DNA of 64,000 bases from an uncultured Prevotellaceae bacterium (GTDB lineage: Bacteria; Bacteroidota; Bacteroidia; Bacteroidales; Bacteroidaceae), in the NCBI GenBank assembly GCA_900316585.1, contig ONDM01000002.1, positions 248,001-312,000 on the forward strand, read 5' to 3'. The position numbers and the translations under genes are program-made. The notes under the pieces were generated by a model that was not told the DNA's origin, made no database searches, and was given only the letters and a program-made list of their open reading frames with translations. Below are positions 1 to 10,156 of the stretch, piece by piece. Within the stretch, counting starts at the first letter, position 1. Each line of letters opens with the position of its first letter.

Positions 1-1282
1 AGCAATCTGCTGACATCCAAGCAATAGGATCTCCCCAGCATACCCCTAAAAAACCTGTTGCAGGCACTATCCAAATACTCACACACACACGTGCAATCAT
101 TTCAAAAACACCTGAATTTAATGCAAGTCTGGTGAATCCTACTCCTTGTAATGTATATCTTAGGGTTGTTAGAATTCCTAGAAAGATATAGTTAAAACAT
201 GATATATGTAGAAAGAGTGCGCTATATTCGATTATTTTTTGCTCTTGAATCCCGACAAATAGCGAGGAAATCCACTCTGCGGTAAACCATAGAAGTGTGG
301 CACAGAATATCCAATAAAATAATGTCATAGATAGTGATGTACGTATCCCATACCATATTCTTATTATACGTTTAGCTCCTAGATTCTGTCCAACATAAGT
401 TGCCATGGCAATTCCTAGATTTTCTAATGGGCTCATAAAGAACATTTTTATTCTCATCGCAGTGGTAAATGCTGTCACACATGTAGCTCCTAAAGCGTTG
501 TTCGCACTTTGTAACATGATGCTGCCTATTGCTGTAATTGAAAACTGAAGTCCCATTGGGACTCCCATAAGCAGAAGAGTTTTTACACTCTTGGTTTTTA
601 TGCGTGATTCCTCATAGCTCATTTTAAGTAGTGGAAAATTCGTCCTCATGTAAATCAAGCAGCATATTGCACTCACTCCTTGAGCAATGAGTGTAGCAAT
701 TCCAGCACCTGCAGCTCCCCATCCAAATGCTAAAATGCAGATAAAGTCCAAAATAACATTCAAAACTGATGCAAAAAGTAAAAAATAGAATGGAGTTTTA
801 CTATCACCTAATGCGCGTATTATACTAGCTATTAAATTGTAAAATAGAGCACATGGTATTCCTATAAATGTAACAAGTAAATATTCATATGCATCAGAGA
901 ATATTTCTTCCGGGGTGTGCATTATATGGAGAATATTATCACAAAGTAGAGTACATATAATGACAAAGAAAATGGAAATGCCAGTAGCAAGCCAATAACT
1001 GTTTGCAACATAGGAACGCATTCGACTGTAGTCTTTAGCTCCAAATGCTTGTGCAACAGGAATGCCGAAACCTCCTGCGCATCCATTACAAAAACCTAAA
1101 ATAAGAAAGATAACAGAGGAACTGGCTCCCACACCTGCAAGTGCGTTGATTCCTAAAAATCGACCTACAATTGCAGCATCAATCAAACTATATGTTTGCT
1201 GTAGAAGTGAACCTAATAATAGAGGTATAGAAAAATTAAGTATGTGTCGGAAAGGACTTCCGACTGTCATGTCTTTTATCAT
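1..1282 (-). CDS. MATE-family efflux transporter, C-terminus cut by window edge
   Basis: The minus strand stays open from an ATG at 1282 to the window edge, giving about 427 residues of a roughly 450-residue family. It is an integral inner-membrane protein with repeated hydrophobic helices. The start reads MIKDMTVGSPFRHIL, followed by PLLLGSLLQQTYSLIDAAIVGRF, the usual MATE helix 1 region, and later GIPVAQAFGAKD. MATE proteins export organic cations, drugs or metabolites in exchange for Na+ or H+; the substrate cannot be told from sequence. A second ATG at 1270 is an alternative start. It lies 55 bp downstream of rpiB on the same strand, with a hairpin between. It is clearly homologous to the second MATE at 53.7-55.1 kb. 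Family call is secure, substrate unknown. Confidence 0.92.
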   Translation of the reverse strand, partial: MIKDMTVGSPFRHILNFSIPLLLGSLLQQTYSLIDAAIVGRFLGINALAGVGASSSVIFLILGFCNGCAGGFGIPVAQAFGAKDYSRMRSYVANSYWLATGISIFFVIICTLLCDNILHIMHTPEEIFSDAYEYLLVTFIGIPCALFYNLIASIIRALGDSKTPFYFLLFASVLNVILDFICILAFGWGAAGAGIATLIAQGVSAICCLIYMRTNFPLLKMSYEESRIKTKSVKTLLLMGVPMGLQFSITAIGSIMLQSANNALGATCVTAFTTAMRIKMFFMSPLENLGIAMATYVGQNLGAKRIIRIWYGIRTSLSMTLFYWIFCATLLWFTAEWISSLFVGIQEQKIIEYSALFLHISCFNYIFLGILTTLRYTLQGVGFTRLALNSGVFEMIARVCVSIWIVPATGFLGVCWGDPIAWMSADC

Positions 1283-1295
1283 TATCAATTTTGGA

Positions 1296-1329
1296 ACAAA
1301 GTAAGCGTACAATGGTACGCTTACTTTGT
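1296..1329 (-). terminator. Hairpin between rpiB and MATE gene
   Basis: A perfect 15-bp inverted repeat (1296-1310 with 1315-1329) around a 4-nt loop lies directly downstream of the rpiB stop on the minus strand. It probably ends tkt-rpiB transcription, although the run of U after the stem is short. Confidence 0.6.
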
Positions 1330-1337
1330 GTTATTTC

Positions 1338-1778
1338 CTATTTTAAAGGTATGGAATCTATGCGAACTTGATGCCTTCCTCCTTCAAAATCGGTGTTTAA
1401 GAACTCATCCATAATTTGTCGAGCTATTTCATTGTCTATGAATCTGCCTGGCATGACAAGTACATTTGCATTGTTATGCTGGCGGATAAGATGTGAAATT
1501 TCAGGAATCCAACAGAGGCCTGCTCGAATTCCTTGATGTTTATTTAAGGTCATGCTAATGCCTTCGCCACTACCACACATAGCAATGCCAAGTTTAACAT
1601 CTCCATTGTCGATAGCATAGCCTAGCTTATGTCCAAATTCGGCATAATTACAGCTTTCTTCAGTGAAGGTACCATAATCTTTGTAAGGAATACCTTTTTC
1701 TTCTAGATATTGCTTAACGAACTGTTTGAGCTTAAAACCAGCATGATCGCTAGCTAAACCAATTAATTCTCTTTCCAT
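1338..1778 (-). CDS. rpiB: Ribose-5-phosphate isomerase B (RpiB/LacAB family)
   Basis: This 146-residue cytoplasmic enzyme interconverts ribose-5-phosphate and ribulose-5-phosphate in the non-oxidative pentose phosphate pathway. Visible RpiB signatures are SDHAG at residues 10-14, MCGSGEG around the catalytic Cys68, and NNANVLVMPGR near residues 102-112. Length matches the family (about 140-150). The ATG overlaps the tkt stop by one base (TAATG), so the two genes should be translationally coupled. That fits their shared pathway: transketolase uses ribose-5-phosphate. Confidence 0.97.
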   Translation of the reverse strand: MERELIGLASDHAGFKLKQFVKQYLEEKGIPYKDYGTFTEESCNYAEFGHKLGYAIDNGDVKLGIAMCGSGEGISMTLNKHQGIRAGLCWIPEISHLIRQHNNANVLVMPGRFIDNEIARQIMDEFLNTDFEGGRHQVRIDSIPLK

Positions 1779-3796
1779 TAGAATAATTTGCTTACCTGAT
1801 TGTATACATTTTCAGCAGTATAGCCCAATTTCTCATCAAGAACTTTATAAGGAGCTGAAAAACCAAAACTTTCTAATCCCCAAATAGTTCCTTCTGCCTC
1901 TGGAACTAATCCTAGAAGGTTGACAGGCAAGCCTGCTGTGAGACCAAATTTCTTTACATCTCTTGGTAACACACTTAGTTGATATTCTTTAGATTGATTG
2001 CGGAATAAGCCTTCCGATGGTACGCTCACGATACGAATCTTTTTGCCATCTTTTCGAAGCAGTTCAGCTCCTGCAACCAATGTAGATACCTCAGAACCAG
2101 TTGCAACCAATATAACATCAGGATTCTCGTCTGATCCTGCAACAACATAGCCACCTTTTAAAACTTGGTCATAGTCATTGCCGTCTGGCAGATTGTTAAT
2201 ATTTTGACGACTTAAAATAAGAGCGGTAGGAGTGCTTGTGTTTTCTATTGCTAATTTCCATGCGACAGTAGTTTCTTTAGCATCCGCAGGTCGGAGAACA
2301 AGCATAGAGTTCTTTCCATGGTGGTTCTTCAATTTTTCCATTAGGCGGATCTGTGCTTCTTGTTCTACAGGCTCATGAGTTGGACCATCTTCACCTACAC
2401 GGAACGCATCATGAGTCCATATGAATTTTACAGGAAGTTCCATTAAAGCAGCCATACGTATAGCAGGCTTCATATAATCTGAGAATACAAAGAATGTTCC
2501 ACAAGCAGGAATAACACCTCCGTGCAATGCCATACCTATACAGCAGCAAGCCATGGTTAGTTCTGCCACTCCTGCCTGGAAAAATGCCCCTGAGAAATCA
2601 CCTGCTTTGAAGGCGTGAGTTTTTTTCAAAAATCCGTCAGTCTTGTCAGAATTAGAAAGGTCAGCAGAAGCACAAATCATATTAGGAACTTGTTCTGCCA
2701 ATACTCCTAAACATGCTGCTGATGCATTACGTGTAGCATCATTATCTTTTTGAACCACTTTGTTCCAGTCTACTTTTGGTGCCTTATTGCTGAACCATTC
2801 TGTTTGTTGAGCTGCAATTTCTGGATTGGATTCAGCCCAAGCTTTCTCCTCTGCGTGTCGTTCTGAAGTTATTTTTTCTAGTTCTTCAGCTCGTTTTGCA
2901 TATAATTCCTTTACCTCATCAAAAATTACGAATGGATTATCTGGGTTACCTCCTAGGTTATTGATAGTGTTTATGTATGCATCTCCACCTAAAGGAGCAC
3001 CATGAGTCTTGCAATTGCGTTCGTATGATGTACCATCAGCTTTTAATGCCCCCTTACCCATAACACACTTACCTATGATAAGGGTTGGTTTTCCAACTAC
3101 TTTTTTCGCCGCGTTAAGAGCTTCTCTAATCATGGTGACATCATTTCCATTTATTTCGATAACTTCCCACTGCAACGCACGATATTTGGCAGCTGTATCT
3201 TCATTCATGACATCTGCAGTCTCAGTTGAAAGTTGGATGTCATTAGAATCGTAAAACATAATCAGATTGTCAAGTCCCAAAGAACCAGCTATACGTGCAG
3301 AGCCTTGAGAAATTTCCTCTTGAATTCCACCATCGGAGATATATGCGTAAATAGTTTCTTTTTCAAAAGTAGGGTTGCCCGTATGTGCTGCTAAGAATTT
3401 AGCAGCAATTGCAGCACCTACTGCATAGCAGTGACCCTGTCCAAGTGGACCTGAAGTGTTTTCAATACCTCTTTTGATATCAAATTCAGGGTGACCAGTA
3501 GTAGGTGATCCCCATTGACGTAAATTGGCAAGTTCGTCTAAGGTAAACTTTCCTGTTAGGGCTAATTGAGCGTAGAGCATTGGAGCCATGTGACCTGGAT
3601 CAAGATAAAACCTGTCTCTACCTACCCATGTGGGATCCTTTGGGTCATGAATCAGAAACTCAGAATAAAGTACATTAATAAAATCAGCTCCACCCATGGC
3701 ACCTCCAGGATGGCCAGATTTAGCTTTTTCTACAGCACTTGCAGCCAAAATTCTGATATTATTGGCTGCCCGGTTCAAAAGTTTAATATCGTTCAT
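1778..3796 (-). CDS. tkt: Transketolase
   Basis: A 672-residue thiamine-diphosphate enzyme that transfers two-carbon units between sugar phosphates in the pentose phosphate pathway. Signatures include SGHPGGAMGGAD near the N-terminus, GPLGQGHCYAVG, the ThDP motif beginning ISDGGIQEE and ending at N in FYDSND, and THDAFRVGEDGPTHEPVEQ in the pyrimidine-binding domain. The reading frame stays open 35 codons upstream, but the ATG at 3796 (MNDIKLLNRAANNIR) matches the family N-terminus. A Bacteroides-type promoter sits just upstream of it, so the longer form is rejected. It is followed by rpiB with a one-base overlap. Confidence 0.97.
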   Translation of the reverse strand: MNDIKLLNRAANNIRILAASAVEKAKSGHPGGAMGGADFINVLYSEFLIHDPKDPTWVGRDRFYLDPGHMAPMLYAQLALTGKFTLDELANLRQWGSPTTGHPEFDIKRGIENTSGPLGQGHCYAVGAAIAAKFLAAHTGNPTFEKETIYAYISDGGIQEEISQGSARIAGSLGLDNLIMFYDSNDIQLSTETADVMNEDTAAKYRALQWEVIEINGNDVTMIREALNAAKKVVGKPTLIIGKCVMGKGALKADGTSYERNCKTHGAPLGGDAYINTINNLGGNPDNPFVIFDEVKELYAKRAEELEKITSERHAEEKAWAESNPEIAAQQTEWFSNKAPKVDWNKVVQKDNDATRNASAACLGVLAEQVPNMICASADLSNSDKTDGFLKKTHAFKAGDFSGAFFQAGVAELTMACCCIGMALHGGVIPACGTFFVFSDYMKPAIRMAALMELPVKFIWTHDAFRVGEDGPTHEPVEQEAQIRLMEKLKNHHGKNSMLVLRPADAKETTVAWKLAIENTSTPTALILSRQNINNLPDGNDYDQVLKGGYVVAGSDENPDVILVATGSEVSTLVAGAELLRKDGKKIRIVSVPSEGLFRNQSKEYQLSVLPRDVKKFGLTAGLPVNLLGLVPEAEGTIWGLESFGFSAPYKVLDEKLGYTAENVYNQVSKLF

Positions 3797-3818
3797 AGTT
3801 TTTATATTATAGTTTTTG

Positions 3819-3849
3819 CAAAAATAACGATTAAATTTGATGTACCAAA
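3819..3849 (-). promoter_or_regulatory. Bacteroides-type promoter for tkt-rpiB
   Basis: On the minus strand TATTTTTG (3819-3826) matches the -7 consensus TAnnTTTG. TTTG (3846-3849) lies 19 bp upstream, the usual -33 spacing. It supports the tkt start at 3796 and an operon separate from galK. Confidence 0.7.
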
Positions 3850-3859
3850 ATTGTAACGA

Positions 3860-3892
3860 AAGAAAGTGAAACCAATTAGGTTTCACTTTCTT
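3860..3892 (-). terminator. Terminator after galK
   Basis: A perfect 14-bp stem (3860-3873 with 3879-3892) around a 5-nt loop lies 25 bp past the galK stop. A U-rich stretch follows on the minus strand. It sits upstream of the tkt promoter and so separates the galactose and pentose phosphate operons. Confidence 0.75.
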
Positions 3893-3916
3893 AATATACA
3901 ACTAAATAAGTCTGTT

Positions 3917-5080
3917 TTAGCAAAGTTTTCTAGCACCGTCACTAATGATCACATCAATGACTTTTGGCTCTTTACCATATTTTTCCTTATATTTAGCTTT
4001 GGCAGTTTCAATAAATGGTTTGTAAAGAACATCTTCCACCAGGTTGATGGTACAGCCACCAAATCCACCACCCATTACTCGTGAACCAGTTACACCACAT
4101 TCCTTTGCTATCTCATTTAAGAAATCAAGTTCTTCACAAGATACTTTGTAATCTTTGCTTAGACCTTCATGTGTTTCATACATCTTTTGGCCAACAGCTT
4201 CATAATCGCCAGCTTTAAGAGCATCACAAACTGCCAATACACGGTCTTTTTCTCCAATTACATATTTAGCACAGTTATAGTCCTCTTCGGAAACTTCGTT
4301 CTTTACTTCTTCCAGTTTTGCCCAATCTGCATCACGTAAAGTTTCAACACCTTCGTGCTTGGCAGCAATGTGAGCTACTACATTTTCGCAGCTTTTTCTT
4401 CGGTCGTTATAAGCTGAAGATGCCAACTCATGCTTAACTAATGAGTTTAATAAGACAAGCTTATAGCCCTTTGGATTGAATGGGAAGTATTCATATTCCA
4501 TAGAACGGCAATCTAGACGAATCAAATGATCTTTTTTGCCGAAGATAGATGCAAATTGGTCCATGATGCCACAGTTTACACCAATGTACTTGTGTTCTGT
4601 AGCTTGGCCAGCCAATGCTAATTCAAATTTAGGAACTTTATTTTCGCCAAACATGTCGTTCAAGGCAAAAGCATATGTGCTTTCCAAAGCAGCAGATGAA
4701 GACATACCGGAACCTAATGGAACATCACCAGCAAATGCTGTATTAAAGCCTTTTACATCAACACCACGAGCTACCATTTCCTTGCATATGCCGAAAATGA
4801 AGCGTGCCCATGTTGCACGAGGACCTTTATCATCCTTTATGGAGAATTCTACATAGTCCTTCATGTCAATAGAATATGCTCGTACAATACTTTCTGTACC
4901 ATTAGGCTTTAACTCTGCGATAATACCGCAATCTACAGCACCTGGAAATACGAAACCGCCATTGTAATCGGTGTGCTCACCAATAAGATTGATTCGTCCA
5001 GGGGATGCATAAACGGAACCAGTAGTGCCATCAAAATGCTTGATGAAACGACTACGGACATCTTCAATTGTTAGTTTCAT
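3917..5080 (-). CDS. galK: Galactokinase
   Basis: A 387-residue GHMP kinase that phosphorylates alpha-D-galactose with ATP in the Leloir pathway. Signatures are GRINLIGEHTDYNGG (galactokinase signature), PLGSGMSSSAALE (GHMP ATP loop), GVNCGIMDQF with the catalytic Asp, and SRVMGGGFGGC near the C-terminus. Length is normal for the family. It is the last gene of a galM-transporter-galK operon, 31 bp after the transporter, and is followed by a terminator. Confidence 0.97.
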   Translation of the reverse strand: MKLTIEDVRSRFIKHFDGTTGSVYASPGRINLIGEHTDYNGGFVFPGAVDCGIIAELKPNGTESIVRAYSIDMKDYVEFSIKDDKGPRATWARFIFGICKEMVARGVDVKGFNTAFAGDVPLGSGMSSSAALESTYAFALNDMFGENKVPKFELALAGQATEHKYIGVNCGIMDQFASIFGKKDHLIRLDCRSMEYEYFPFNPKGYKLVLLNSLVKHELASSAYNDRRKSCENVVAHIAAKHEGVETLRDADWAKLEEVKNEVSEEDYNCAKYVIGEKDRVLAVCDALKAGDYEAVGQKMYETHEGLSKDYKVSCEELDFLNEIAKECGVTGSRVMGGGFGGCTINLVEDVLYKPFIETAKAKYKEKYGKEPKVIDVIISDGARKLC

Positions 5081-5111
5081 GTCAATTAGTTAAAAAGTTT
5101 TTTATTTGGGA

Positions 5112-6407
5112 TTAATCCTCTACAGGGATATCCTTGTTTACATTCTTACAGCCTATCAAACCATAGAACAGGATATATGCTAAACCTGCCAATGGTACAA
5201 TGTAACTAATGGCAAAGCCAGCGATATCGGCAACACCATTCTGAATCAGTGGTAGTACACCACCACCGAATACTAACATCATAAATATACCAGAAGCAGC
5301 AGCTGTATACTTACCAAGTCCCTCAACTGCCAAGTTGAAAATACCACCCCACATAACTGAAGTACAAAGACCACAAAGCACTAGGAGGAATGCACTTACA
5401 GGAACAACTTCCATGCTGAATGCTCCATTAGCATAAGCAGGACAAGATGCCTGAACAGAAGAAGGTAAGAACATTGCCAACAGAACAAAGCAAATAGCAA
5501 CACCAGCACATACTGTCAGCTGAGTTTTACTAGACACTTTACCAGAAATTGCAGAACTGATTAAACGACCGACGAGCATGAGCAACCAATAGAATGCTGC
5601 AACGCCACCTGCTACAGCAGCAGCACCTTCACGACCTAAGCCCTTGACTGGATCGGACAGCCACAAGTTTAATGTTCCAGGTATACCTGTTTCAACACCT
5701 ACATAAAGAGCAATAGCAATAGCACCGAGTACAAAGTGGCGGAAACTCCATGCACTGTATTTATCCTTAACTTTAGCAACTGCAGCTTCTTTTTTCTTCA
5801 AGTGTGGCTCTGGGATATCAACAAAGAGGATGATAACGAAGGCTACAGCTAATACACCCATAGCGATGAACAATAGAGGAGCAACATCACCCATTGCGGT
5901 CTTATCAGTTACGGTACCAATTAATACACCCACAAACAATGGGGTTAAAGTACCAGCCAATGAGTTGAATGCGCCACCAGTTTGAATCAACTGATTACCT
6001 TTGTTTCCACCACCACCAAGTAGGTTCAACATTGGGTTTACAACAGTGTTCAACATACAAACGCAGAAACCACAGATAAATGCACCCAACAAATATACAT
6101 AGAAACCACCACCTTGGCCACTCAGGTACTGAACTAAAAGTCCGACAATACCAACGATCATGGCAATGAGAGCAGTTTTCTTGTAACCGATTCTCTCCAA
6201 CATCTTGCCTGCAGGAATACCCATGAATAAATATGCAAAGAAGTTCATGAAGTTTCCTAACATTGCTTCCATGTTACTCAAACCTTGAGCCTTCCAAATG
6301 TTACCAATAGGTGCTGCCAAGTTGGTAACGAAAGAAATCATTGCAAAGAGGAAGAACATTGCAATAATGGCGATAATACTACCGCTCTTTTTTTCTGCTT
6401 GTGTCAT
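5112..6407 (-). CDS. MFS sugar:H+ symporter, glucose/galactose (FHS/GluP-FucP) family
   Basis: A 431-residue, about 12-helix inner-membrane transporter. The N-terminus has a cytoplasmic TQAEKKSG stretch and then FFLFAMISFVTNLAAPIGN. The central loop after helix 6 is charged (LKKKEAAVAKVKDKY). Similarity to the FHS group of the MFS and its position between galM and galK point to galactose (or glucose/galactose) uptake. Gene spacing is about 30 bp on each side, so the three genes should be one transcript. The exact sugar is inferred from context. Confidence 0.9.
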   Translation of the reverse strand: MTQAEKKSGSIIAIIAMFFLFAMISFVTNLAAPIGNIWKAQGLSNMEAMLGNFMNFFAYLFMGIPAGKMLERIGYKKTALIAMIVGIVGLLVQYLSGQGGGFYVYLLGAFICGFCVCMLNTVVNPMLNLLGGGGNKGNQLIQTGGAFNSLAGTLTPLFVGVLIGTVTDKTAMGDVAPLLFIAMGVLAVAFVIILFVDIPEPHLKKKEAAVAKVKDKYSAWSFRHFVLGAIAIALYVGVETGIPGTLNLWLSDPVKGLGREGAAAVAGGVAAFYWLLMLVGRLISSAISGKVSSKTQLTVCAGVAICFVLLAMFLPSSVQASCPAYANGAFSMEVVPVSAFLLVLCGLCTSVMWGGIFNLAVEGLGKYTAAASGIFMMLVFGGGVLPLIQNGVADIAGFAISYIVPLAGLAYILFYGLIGCKNVNKDIPVED

Positions 6408-6436
6408 AATTATTAAATTTATATTTGGTAATTAAT

Positions 6437-7534
6437 TCATTCATCAATGATTCCAAACTTGTAGATTGTACGCTGGCGATAAGTTTCTCCAGGATTCAAG
6501 ACTACGGTAGGGAAATAAGGGCGGTTTGGTGAATCTGGGAAATGCTGAGCCTCAAAGCAGACTGCACTCCTAGCAGGGAAGGTTGCACCATGCCAACCTG
6601 TGAAGCCGTTTAACCAATTGCCAGTGTATAGTTGAACACCTGGTTCAGTTGTATAAATTTCCATTGTTCGGCCAGAAACTGGTTCTATTATTTTGGCTGC
6701 AAATGATAGTTCTCCTCGTTCATGTTTGTTTAGAACATAACAATGGTCATATCCAGTTCCATTAATAATCTGCTGATTTGTCTTATCATTAATACGCTCA
6801 CCCAATGTATGGGGCTTACGGAAATCAAAAGGTGTGCCATCAACAGGATCCACAGAACCTAAAGGAATGCTGTTTTCGTCTATAGGAATATAATGATCTG
6901 CATTGATGGTACAGATGACATTATCAATTGTTGCAGTAGGATCCGCAATACCACTTAAGGAAAAGAATCCATGGTGAGTCATGTTGACAATGGTCCGACG
7001 GTTTGTAAAGCCTCTATATTCAATGATAAAAGCATCTTCGTCAGACAAAGTATAACGGACTGTCATATTTAGTTCTCCAGGAAAACCTTCTTCTCCATAG
7101 CTGGAAGTATAATGAAGTTCCAAGCATTGAGGGTCAATCATCATGGCTTCCCAAACACGGGTATGAAAACCTGTAGGTCCTCCATGAAGGGAGTTCGGTC
7201 CGTTGTTTATGGCTAGCTGGTATACTTTTCCATCTAAAGTAAATTGTCCTTCTTTAATGCGGTTGCCGTAACGACCTATAAGGGTACTTAAAAAAGGTTC
7301 CGGACTATTAATGACGTTTTGCAATGTGTCATGACCTTGAATGACATTAGCAAATTTGCCGTTCTTGTCTGGAACCATAATGGAAAGGATTGCGCCACCA
7401 TAATTTGTGACTGCAATTTCACTGCCTTTCTCGTTTTTAAGTATGAAAAGATCTGTTTTTTTGCCTTTTATCTCAGATTGGAAGTCTTCTCTCTTCAAAC
7501 CTGAGATATTATGGGGATCGATTTCGTTAATCAT
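6437..7534 (-). CDS. galM: Aldose 1-epimerase (mutarotase)
   Basis: A 365-residue protein that interconverts beta- and alpha-galactose, supplying the alpha anomer to galactokinase. Family landmarks are IGRYGNRIKEGQF, NNGPNSLHGG followed by HTRVW, THHGFFSLSG, GTGYDHCYVL and FEAQHFPDSPN, which include the substrate-binding Arg and His and the catalytic His. There is no signal peptide, so it is cytoplasmic. It is the first gene of the galactose operon, downstream of a strong promoter. Confidence 0.96.
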   Translation of the reverse strand: MINEIDPHNISGLKREDFQSEIKGKKTDLFILKNEKGSEIAVTNYGGAILSIMVPDKNGKFANVIQGHDTLQNVINSPEPFLSTLIGRYGNRIKEGQFTLDGKVYQLAINNGPNSLHGGPTGFHTRVWEAMMIDPQCLELHYTSSYGEEGFPGELNMTVRYTLSDEDAFIIEYRGFTNRRTIVNMTHHGFFSLSGIADPTATIDNVICTINADHYIPIDENSIPLGSVDPVDGTPFDFRKPHTLGERINDKTNQQIINGTGYDHCYVLNKHERGELSFAAKIIEPVSGRTMEIYTTEPGVQLYTGNWLNGFTGWHGATFPARSAVCFEAQHFPDSPNRPYFPTVVLNPGETYRQRTIYKFGIIDE

Positions 7535-7562
7535 AGAATTCTTTTTTGGTTAAATCTAAGTG

Positions 7563-7594
7563 CAAACATAACCAAAAGAATTGATTTGGGCAAA
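7563..7594 (-). promoter_or_regulatory. Promoter of the galM-transporter-galK operon
   Basis: On the minus strand TATGTTTG (7563-7570) fits TAnnTTTG. TTTG (7591-7594) is exactly 20 bp upstream, about 30 bp before the galM start codon. Confidence 0.75.
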
Positions 7595-7648
7595 TGAATT
7601 TAGAAAAAGTAACGACCTATATCTCCAAATTAAACAAATTATTTCTGA

Positions 7649-8962
7649 TTATAGACCATTTTCTGAAATGTGAAGTAGAAAATCTGCTACTATAAAATTA
7701 CTGCCACCTACAAACACAACATCATCCTCCTTAGCATTTTTCAATGCGGAATCAAAAGCTTCAGCTACATTAGGATATGCATTCCCAGTTAAATTGTGAT
7801 TTTTGCCCATTTCTCTTAATTGGTCTGCTGGTAGTGCACGTTTTACGCTGGCTTGTGTGAAATAATAAGATGCATAACGTGGCAGTAAATCCAAGACACC
7901 ATTAATGTCTTTGTCATTGACCATGCCTATGACGATATGGAGCGGCTTGTCTAGACTTTGTAACTGTTTACTAACGTACTTTATACCACCAGTGTTATGG
8001 CCTGTGTCACACAAAACCAATGGTTTGTCTTTAATTTTTTGCCACCTTCCCAATAGACCGGTCAATGATGTGACTTGGGCAAATCCCTGTCGGATATGTT
8101 CATCATTTAATCTGATACCATTATAAATCAATTGTCTGATAGCATGCAGTAATGTGTTTGTGTTTTTTGCTTGATATTCACCACCTAGCTCTCCATATAA
8201 AGTAGTTGTATTTAAAAAGCCTTGACGAAGCGTATAATTCAAACCAAAATTTTCAGTTGGATTAGGAATTGCATTCAAAATAATGGGGTAGTCTTCTGCA
8301 AAAATAATTGGGCATTCCACTTCTTTGCTTTGTTGTTCAAATACTTCTCGTGTTTCTGAAGTAACCTCTCCGATAATAACAGGCACTCCTTTTTTCATAA
8401 TACCTGCTTTCTCATATGCTATTTTCGCCAACGTGTCTCCTAAGAACTGGGTATGGTCAAAACTGATATTAGTAATAATGCTTAATTCTGGTTGAATGAT
8501 GTTTGTGCAATCTAATCTTCCTCCTAAGCCAACTTCTACTATGGCGATGTCTACGTTTTCATCCGCAAAATACTTGAAAGCCATAGCAGTAGCAAGTTCA
8601 AAAAATGAAGGATGAAGAGGTTCGAAAAAAGAGCGTTCTTTTTCAACAAAATCAATGACATATTGTTCAGGAATCATCTCTCCATTTATACGTATTCTTT
8701 CCCTAAAATCGAGTAGATGAGGAGAAGTATACAGTCCGACTCTATATCCTGCAGACTGGAAAATAGCAGCAAGAGTATGACTGCAACTACCTTTGCCGTT
8801 TGTCCCGGCAACATGAATGGTTTTATACAAACGGTGTGGATGACCAAAATGATCATCTAGTTTATGAGTTGTTGTCAAGCCTTCTTTGTATGCACCTGCT
8901 CCGATATGTTGGAATAGTGGTGTACTATCGTATAAGTATTGGATGGTATCCTTATAGGTCAT
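7649..8962 (-). CDS. folC: Bifunctional folylpolyglutamate/dihydrofolate synthase
   Basis: A 437-residue Mur-ligase-like enzyme that adds glutamate to dihydropteroate and to folates, using ATP. The P-loop HVAGTNGKGSCSHTLA lies near residue 51, followed by GLYTSPHLLDFRERIRING. The second conserved block is EVGLGGRLDCTNI then ITNISFDHTQFLG, and the C-terminal domain carries LCDTGHNTGG. Length is typical. It lies 6 bp after dnaJ and is probably cotranscribed as grpE-dnaJ-folC. No hairpin is obvious after its stop. Confidence 0.95.
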   Translation of the reverse strand: MTYKDTIQYLYDSTPLFQHIGAGAYKEGLTTTHKLDDHFGHPHRLYKTIHVAGTNGKGSCSHTLAAIFQSAGYRVGLYTSPHLLDFRERIRINGEMIPEQYVIDFVEKERSFFEPLHPSFFELATAMAFKYFADENVDIAIVEVGLGGRLDCTNIIQPELSIITNISFDHTQFLGDTLAKIAYEKAGIMKKGVPVIIGEVTSETREVFEQQSKEVECPIIFAEDYPIILNAIPNPTENFGLNYTLRQGFLNTTTLYGELGGEYQAKNTNTLLHAIRQLIYNGIRLNDEHIRQGFAQVTSLTGLLGRWQKIKDKPLVLCDTGHNTGGIKYVSKQLQSLDKPLHIVIGMVNDKDINGVLDLLPRYASYYFTQASVKRALPADQLREMGKNHNLTGNAYPNVAEAFDSALKNAKEDDVVFVGGSNFIVADFLLHISENGL

Positions 8963-8968
8963 GTTTGT

Positions 8969-10144
8969 TTAGTCAAAAAATTTGCGAAATTTTTTGAAAA
9001 TACTTTCCTTTAAACTTTGATTTGGGACAAAATTGCTACTGTTCTGCAATTTCTCCATCATGTTCTTTTCCTCTTTGTTTAATGCCTCAGGTACATAAAT
9101 ACTAATTTGGACTAATTCATCGCCACTACCGTGAGTTCTTCCGTAGCTGTCCAAAATAGGTAGTCCCTTGCCACGTAATCTCATTACTTTGCCAGGCTGA
9201 GTACCTGGGTCAATTTTAATTCTAACCTTGCCATCTACAGTAGGAACTTCCACCGCTCCTCCTAAAGCTGCAGTAGGGAACGGAAGAAGTAGATTGTATA
9301 CTAAATCATTGCCGTCACGTATTAATTCTTTGTTCGGTTCTTCTGCAATAATGACTTGTACATCACCTGCAATACCGTTATGACGTCCAGCATTTCCTTT
9401 TCCTGATACTGTAACGATCATTCCTTCTGCAACACCTGCAGGAATATTAACTTCAACAAGTTCTTCGCCTTTGACTACGCCCTCTCCTTGACAATATGAA
9501 CACTTGTTCTTGATAATCTTACCTTCACCATTACAAGTAGGACAGACACTTTGTGTCTGCATCATGCCGAAAATGCTTTTTTGTGTACGAGTGACCATTC
9601 CACTACCATGACATGTAGAGCATGTTTCAGTTGCCTCCTTGCCACCCTCAGCGCCAGTTCCATTACAATGTGAACAAGTTACATCTTTCTTAAGCATAAA
9701 CTTCTTGGTGCATCCAGTCGCAATTTCTTTTAAACTTAAGCGAACACGCATGCGAAGATCTGCTCCCCTAAATTGTTGTTGCCGACGAGATGAAGATCCT
9801 CCAAATCCACCGAATCCGGAGAAATTACCATGTCCACCAAAGATATCACCAAACATGGAGAATATATCATCCATGTTCATACTTGAACCACCGAACCCTC
9901 CAAATCCACCGGCACCATTCACGCCTTCTGGACCAAATTGGTCATATCGGGCCCTCTTGTTTTCATCACGAAGGACATCATAGGCTTCAGCTGCTTCCTT
10001 AAATTTTTCTTCAGCTTCTTTATTACCAGGATTTCTGTCCGGGTGATATTTGATAGCCATTTTTTTGTATGCAGCTTTTATTTCTTGAGCTGTGGCATTT
10101 TTATCCACACCCAGGACTTCATAATAATCTCTTTTTGTTGCCAT
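8969..10144 (-). CDS. dnaJ: Chaperone DnaJ (Hsp40)
   Basis: A 391-residue type I J-protein that stimulates the DnaK ATPase and delivers unfolded clients. Domain order is a J domain (residues 1-70, with HPD in YHPDRNPG), a Gly/Phe-rich linker (about 75-120), a zinc domain with four CxxCxGxG motifs ([32 protein letters not shown]), and the C-terminal substrate-binding domains. It lies 12 bp after grpE and 6 bp before folC. Confidence 0.98.
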   Translation of the reverse strand: MATKRDYYEVLGVDKNATAQEIKAAYKKMAIKYHPDRNPGNKEAEEKFKEAAEAYDVLRDENKRARYDQFGPEGVNGAGGFGGFGGSSMNMDDIFSMFGDIFGGHGNFSGFGGFGGSSSRRQQQFRGADLRMRVRLSLKEIATGCTKKFMLKKDVTCSHCNGTGAEGGKEATETCSTCHGSGMVTRTQKSIFGMMQTQSVCPTCNGEGKIIKNKCSYCQGEGVVKGEELVEVNIPAGVAEGMIVTVSGKGNAGRHNGIAGDVQVIIAEEPNKELIRDGNDLVYNLLLPFPTAALGGAVEVPTVDGKVRIKIDPGTQPGKVMRLRGKGLPILDSYGRTHGSGDELVQISIYVPEALNKEEKNMMEKLQNSSNFVPNQSLKESIFKKFRKFFD

Positions 10145-10156
10145 AATACCTATTAT

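Noticed and set aside
3797-3901. N-terminal extension of transketolase
   Set aside because: The extra 35 residues do not resemble the family, and a good promoter overlaps them.
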